Below are positions 40,349 to 42,513 of a DNA stretch of 42,513 nt, in pieces. The stretch is from the NCBI GenBank assembly GCA_943354905.1, contig CALRDL010000005.1, positions 1 to 42,513 of the forward strand, written 5' to 3'. This DNA comes from Candidatus Nomurabacteria bacterium. GTDB taxonomy: Bacteria > Patescibacteriota > Minisyncoccia > Phycocordibacterales > UBA9973. Within the stretch, counting starts at the first letter, position 1; every line of letters starts with the position of its first letter. The position numbers and the translations under genes were made by a program. The notes beneath the pieces are model-generated. The model was given only the letters and a program-made list of their open reading frames with translations. It was not told the DNA's origin and did not search any database.

Positions 40349-41653
40349 TTATTTTAACTCTTTCAAGTATTCCAGAAGCTCAGTTAATTTTACTGTGTTT
40401 TGGGACCGGTTACTCATGTCCCTTACTATTACCGAATTGTCCAAAGCTTCTTTGACTCCAAATATTAGAGCGTAAGGGACGGCGAGTTTTTCAGCTATAG
40501 CGAGCTGAGAACTTAGGCTATCTTTGGATAATGATTGAGCTATTGGTATATGCGCTTTTCTTAATATTTCAATAATGTTCAAGCTCTTTAATTTTGCTTC
40601 TGTTCCAAGCTGAATGAAATAAATTTTCGGTTTTTTTAATATTCTTGGAGCGAGTTTTTTATACCAAGGGGAAGCCACTATTCTATCTACGCCTATAGAC
40701 ATACCCACAGCTGGGACGTCTTTCTTTGACCCTATTTGGCGAGCTAGATAATCATAACGTCCACCACCAGCGAGTGCGATCGCGGAACTATTCTCTCCTG
40801 TTGTTTCTTCTAGAACCTCAAAAACAGTGCGAGTATAGTAGGAAAGTCCACGGACTAGATTTTTATTTATATTATATTGAATACCCATCTCTTCTAGGTA
40901 TTCCAAAACTTCTTTGAAGTGTTTTTTGCATGAAGGACAAAGAAAAGAAATAGAATCAGGCGCATTTATATTTAGTTCCTTAGTTTTTTCTTCTTTTGAA
41001 TCAAGAATACGAAGCGGATTTATTTTTAGTCTTTCTCTATCCACGCTCGGTAGTTGACTTAGATTTTTTTTGTAATAATTTGTTAGCTCTTTAGTGTATG
41101 CATTTCTACATTCTTTGTCACCGATAGAATTTATATCGATAGAAAGATTGGTTGCACCAGCTTCTTCGAGAATGGTCATACATGTCTTGATCACGAGTGC
41201 GTCCATGATACTCTTTTCACTACCGAGTACATCAGAATCAAATTGCCAAAATTGTCGATAGCGTCCACGTTGAGGTTTTTCGTGTCTAAAAGACGGACCA
41301 TATTGATAGAGCATTACTGGTTGGGGCATGCTCTGCATTCCGTGTTCGATGTATGCGCGGACGAGGGGAGCAGTGTGTTCTGGTCGGAGGGCCAGATTGT
41401 CTCCACCTTTAGTTTTCAAATTATACATTTCTTTTTCTACTATGTCTGTGCCTTGACCTATCCCTGTGGTAAAAATTTCTTCGTGTTCTAATATGGGAGT
41501 CTCGAGAGGTTTAAAGCCATAGTATACAGCTATCTCTTGAGCTTTCTCAAAAAATCCTTGAAAGGCATAATATTCTTCATTCATCAGATCTCGCATTCCT
41601 TTTGGAGAAGTTACATCTTCGATTTTTAAATTTTTACTTATTTTATTTTTCAT
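40349..41653 (-). CDS. hisS: Histidyl-tRNA synthetase
   Basis: Class II synthetase, 434 residues. Motif 1 lies around residues 45-70 (TPILEHEEIF), motif 2 is YGPSFRHEKPQRGRYRQFWQ (about 112-131), the His-specific block is RGLSYYTRTVFEV (about 258-270), and motif 3 is ALAGGGRYDYLARQIG (about 280-295). The anticodon-binding domain takes the last 95 residues. Length fits the family. It lies 6 bases after lepB and 17 before def, in a translation-and-export operon. Confidence 0.97.
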   Translation of the reverse strand: MKNKISKNLKIEDVTSPKGMRDLMNEEYYAFQGFFEKAQEIAVYYGFKPLETPILEHEEIFTTGIGQGTDIVEKEMYNLKTKGGDNLALRPEHTAPLVRAYIEHGMQSMPQPVMLYQYGPSFRHEKPQRGRYRQFWQFDSDVLGSEKSIMDALVIKTCMTILEEAGATNLSIDINSIGDKECRNAYTKELTNYYKKNLSQLPSVDRERLKINPLRILDSKEEKTKELNINAPDSISFLCPSCKKHFKEVLEYLEEMGIQYNINKNLVRGLSYYTRTVFEVLEETTGENSSAIALAGGGRYDYLARQIGSKKDVPAVGMSIGVDRIVASPWYKKLAPRILKKPKIYFIQLGTEAKLKSLNIIEILRKAHIPIAQSLSKDSLSSQLAIAEKLAVPYALIFGVKEALDNSVIVRDMSNRSQNTVKLTELLEYLKELK

Positions 41654-41659
41654 ACAAAT

Positions 41660-42250
41660 TTAGTTTACTTGTTGTTTATAATCGCCCGGCATAAAATCTA
41701 TATCATTTATCGGAAGAAGTCGTAGTAATGCTCTACCGGTAATGAATTTTCTTTGAAGAGGTCCCCAGTATCTGGAATCAGAACTCGCGTTTCTGTTGTC
41801 TCCCATCACAAAATACTCATCATCTTTTAATGTTAGATGCGTAGTATTGGTTTGCATTTCTTTTATATAGGGTTCATTTAGTACAAATCCATCTATATAC
41901 TCATCGTTAAATATAGTTATAGTATTATTTTTTATGTCTACTGTTTCTTCAGGTAATCCTATGATTCTCTTGATCAAGAATTTTTTCGGATTAGGTGGAT
42001 ATTTAAAAACAACAACATCATCTCTTTCTGGTTTATCTAATCTGTAAGATATTTTGTCTACTATCAAATAATCCGCATTCTCGAAAGTAGGGAACATAGA
42101 ACTTCCAGAAACTACGAATGGCTCGGCTAAGAAAAAACGAACAGGAATGACTACCAAGAGTGCTATAAATGCGAAACGCACCAATTCCCAAAATGATTGC
42201 CATGTGGTTTTTTCATTTTCATTTGGTTGAGCTGTCGTATTTTTTTCCAT
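41660..42250 (-). CDS. lepB: Signal peptidase I
   Basis: Cleaves signal peptides at the membrane. The 196-residue protein has one N-terminal membrane helix (about 22-42), then the catalytic Ser in SGSSMFPTFENADYLIV, the general-base Lys in KKFLIKRIIGLPEETV, and the GDNRNASSDSRYWGP block. It is the first gene of the lepB-hisS-def-fmt set. There is one membrane helix, as in Gram-positive enzymes, in place of the two of E. coli, which fits a single-membrane cell. Confidence 0.95.
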   Translation of the reverse strand: MEKNTTAQPNENEKTTWQSFWELVRFAFIALLVVIPVRFFLAEPFVVSGSSMFPTFENADYLIVDKISYRLDKPERDDVVVFKYPPNPKKFLIKRIIGLPEETVDIKNNTITIFNDEYIDGFVLNEPYIKEMQTNTTHLTLKDDEYFVMGDNRNASSDSRYWGPLQRKFITGRALLRLLPINDIDFMPGDYKQQVN

Positions 42251-42345
42251 TTGTGTAGTAAATATAACACATTATGTGCTTGACAGTATAGAAGATTTTG
42301 TTGTGTAATACTTATACCCCTACCCAGTCCCTTCCCCAAAACTCG

Positions 42346-42361
42346 CCCCCTATATAGGGGG
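42346..42361. repeat. Short GC-edged palindrome
   Basis: CCCCCTATATAGGGGG is a perfect 16-base palindrome, just outside the right IS end. It has no T-run and no clear neighbour to terminate. The remaining 42251-42367 spacer has a TTGACA at 42281 on the plus strand but no convincing -10. Confidence 0.45.
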
Positions 42362-42367
42362 AGGTGC

Positions 42368-42513
42368 TGTTTAGTTAACCTTCAAGGGTGACACTGTGGA
42401 TAAGTAATAATTGAATTTTTCGACCGGTATCATTCCGTTTAAATATTTTCCTAAATGGATTCTCTCATAATTGTAGAAATGCAAATATTCTTGCAGTGTT
42501 TTCCAAGTTCTTC
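42368..42513 (-). mobile_element. 3' end of insertion sequence, right copy
   Basis: Inverted copy of bases 4-149. Its end, read outward on the minus strand, is TAAACA, then flanks diverge. It encodes the same transposase tail as the left copy. Confidence 0.8.
42371..42513 (-). CDS. IS transposase, C-terminal fragment (contig edge)
   Basis: Identical to the partial gene at 3-146 over 47 residues, with the stop at 42373-42371 on the minus strand. Only the C-terminal tail (YNYERIHLGKYLNGM) of the rve-type transposase lies within the window; the rest would be outside it. Its 3' end points into the window toward lepB. Confidence 0.8.
   Translation of the reverse strand, partial: RTWKTLQEYLHFYNYERIHLGKYLNGMIPVEKFNYYLSTVSPLKVN

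Noticed and set aside
42346-42361. Terminator of the IS transposase
   Set aside because: The palindrome has no T-run and lies outside the repeated IS end; the left copy has no equivalent.
1-42513. Terminal inverted repeats as ends of a linear plasmid or giant transposon
   Set aside because: The 146-base repeats encode the tail of an IS transposase, and the interior is full of core housekeeping genes. Two IS copies at contig breaks explain it better.
1-42513. CRISPR array, rRNA genes, tmRNA or replication origin
   Set aside because: No regularly spaced repeats, no rRNA-like sequence and no DnaA-box cluster were seen in this window.

Overview
The window looks like a contig from an uncultivated, AT-rich bacterium with a streamlined genome, most likely of the Candidate Phyla Radiation (Patescibacteria, Parcubacteria/Nomurabacteria-like). 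Grounds: very tight gene packing with 1-20 base overlaps, short rpoB (1071 aa) and rpoC (1202 aa), short AT-rich spacers, many small proteins with a single N-terminal membrane anchor, and several genes whose -10 box sits 6 bases before the ATG (leaderless style). The lineage is inferred from this style, not from a marker search. Both ends stop inside copies of the same insertion sequence (IS): a 146-base inverted repeat carries the same 47-residue transposase C-terminus at each end, so the contig probably ends where an assembler met a multicopy IS.

Layout. 1-2000: IS end, then rpsP, a KH-domain RNA-binding protein, trmD and a coiled-coil protein. 2000-2620 (-): MazF-type toxin and Phd/YefM-like antitoxin with a palindromic operator. 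2897-9734: rpoB-rpoC. 9843-10446: DUF5678-like protein plus a retropepsin-like protease. 10471-12725: a tandemly duplicated two-gene cassette (membrane-anchored exported protein plus PemK/MazF-like protein). 12743-15659: dnaG-rpoD, then an unknown gene. 16283-17002 (-): a DsbA-like thiol oxidoreductase whose two halves are in swapped order. 17082-18399: an IS. 18446-20426: a processive family 2 glycosyltransferase and a membrane-anchored thioredoxin-like protein. 20436-22214 (-): ABC exporter. 22215-22810: a graveyard of gene fragments. 22811-24747 (-): AbiE toxin-antitoxin pair. 24875-30257 (-): RND efflux pump, adaptor and two small membrane proteins. 30318-31190 (-): methyltransferase. 31476-32044: tRNA-Ala, tRNA-Asn and three long near-perfect palindromes. 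32157-32711: peptidoglycan-binding protein. 32765-37684: structured leader, 43-aa basic peptide, nucleotidyltransferase, phosphomannomutase-like HAD enzyme, mannose-6-phosphate isomerase-type cupin, and three GH130 domains in two proteins. 37845-38883: DedA-like protein and ribosome hibernation factor. 38867-42250 (-): lepB-hisS-def-fmt.

How they fit together. The housekeeping blocks cover transcription, replication priming, translation initiation and protein export. The accessory part holds three toxin-antitoxin-like modules, redox/envelope proteins and an efflux operon. The most coherent candidate for an undescribed pathway is the GH130 operon: phosphorolysis of beta-mannosides to mannose-1-phosphate, conversion to mannose-6-phosphate and then fructose-6-phosphate, all next to a nucleotidyltransferase. 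The most unusual single gene is the circularly permuted DsbA-like protein. GC-rich palindromic repeats occur between genes and inside the coding sequences of fmt and def.
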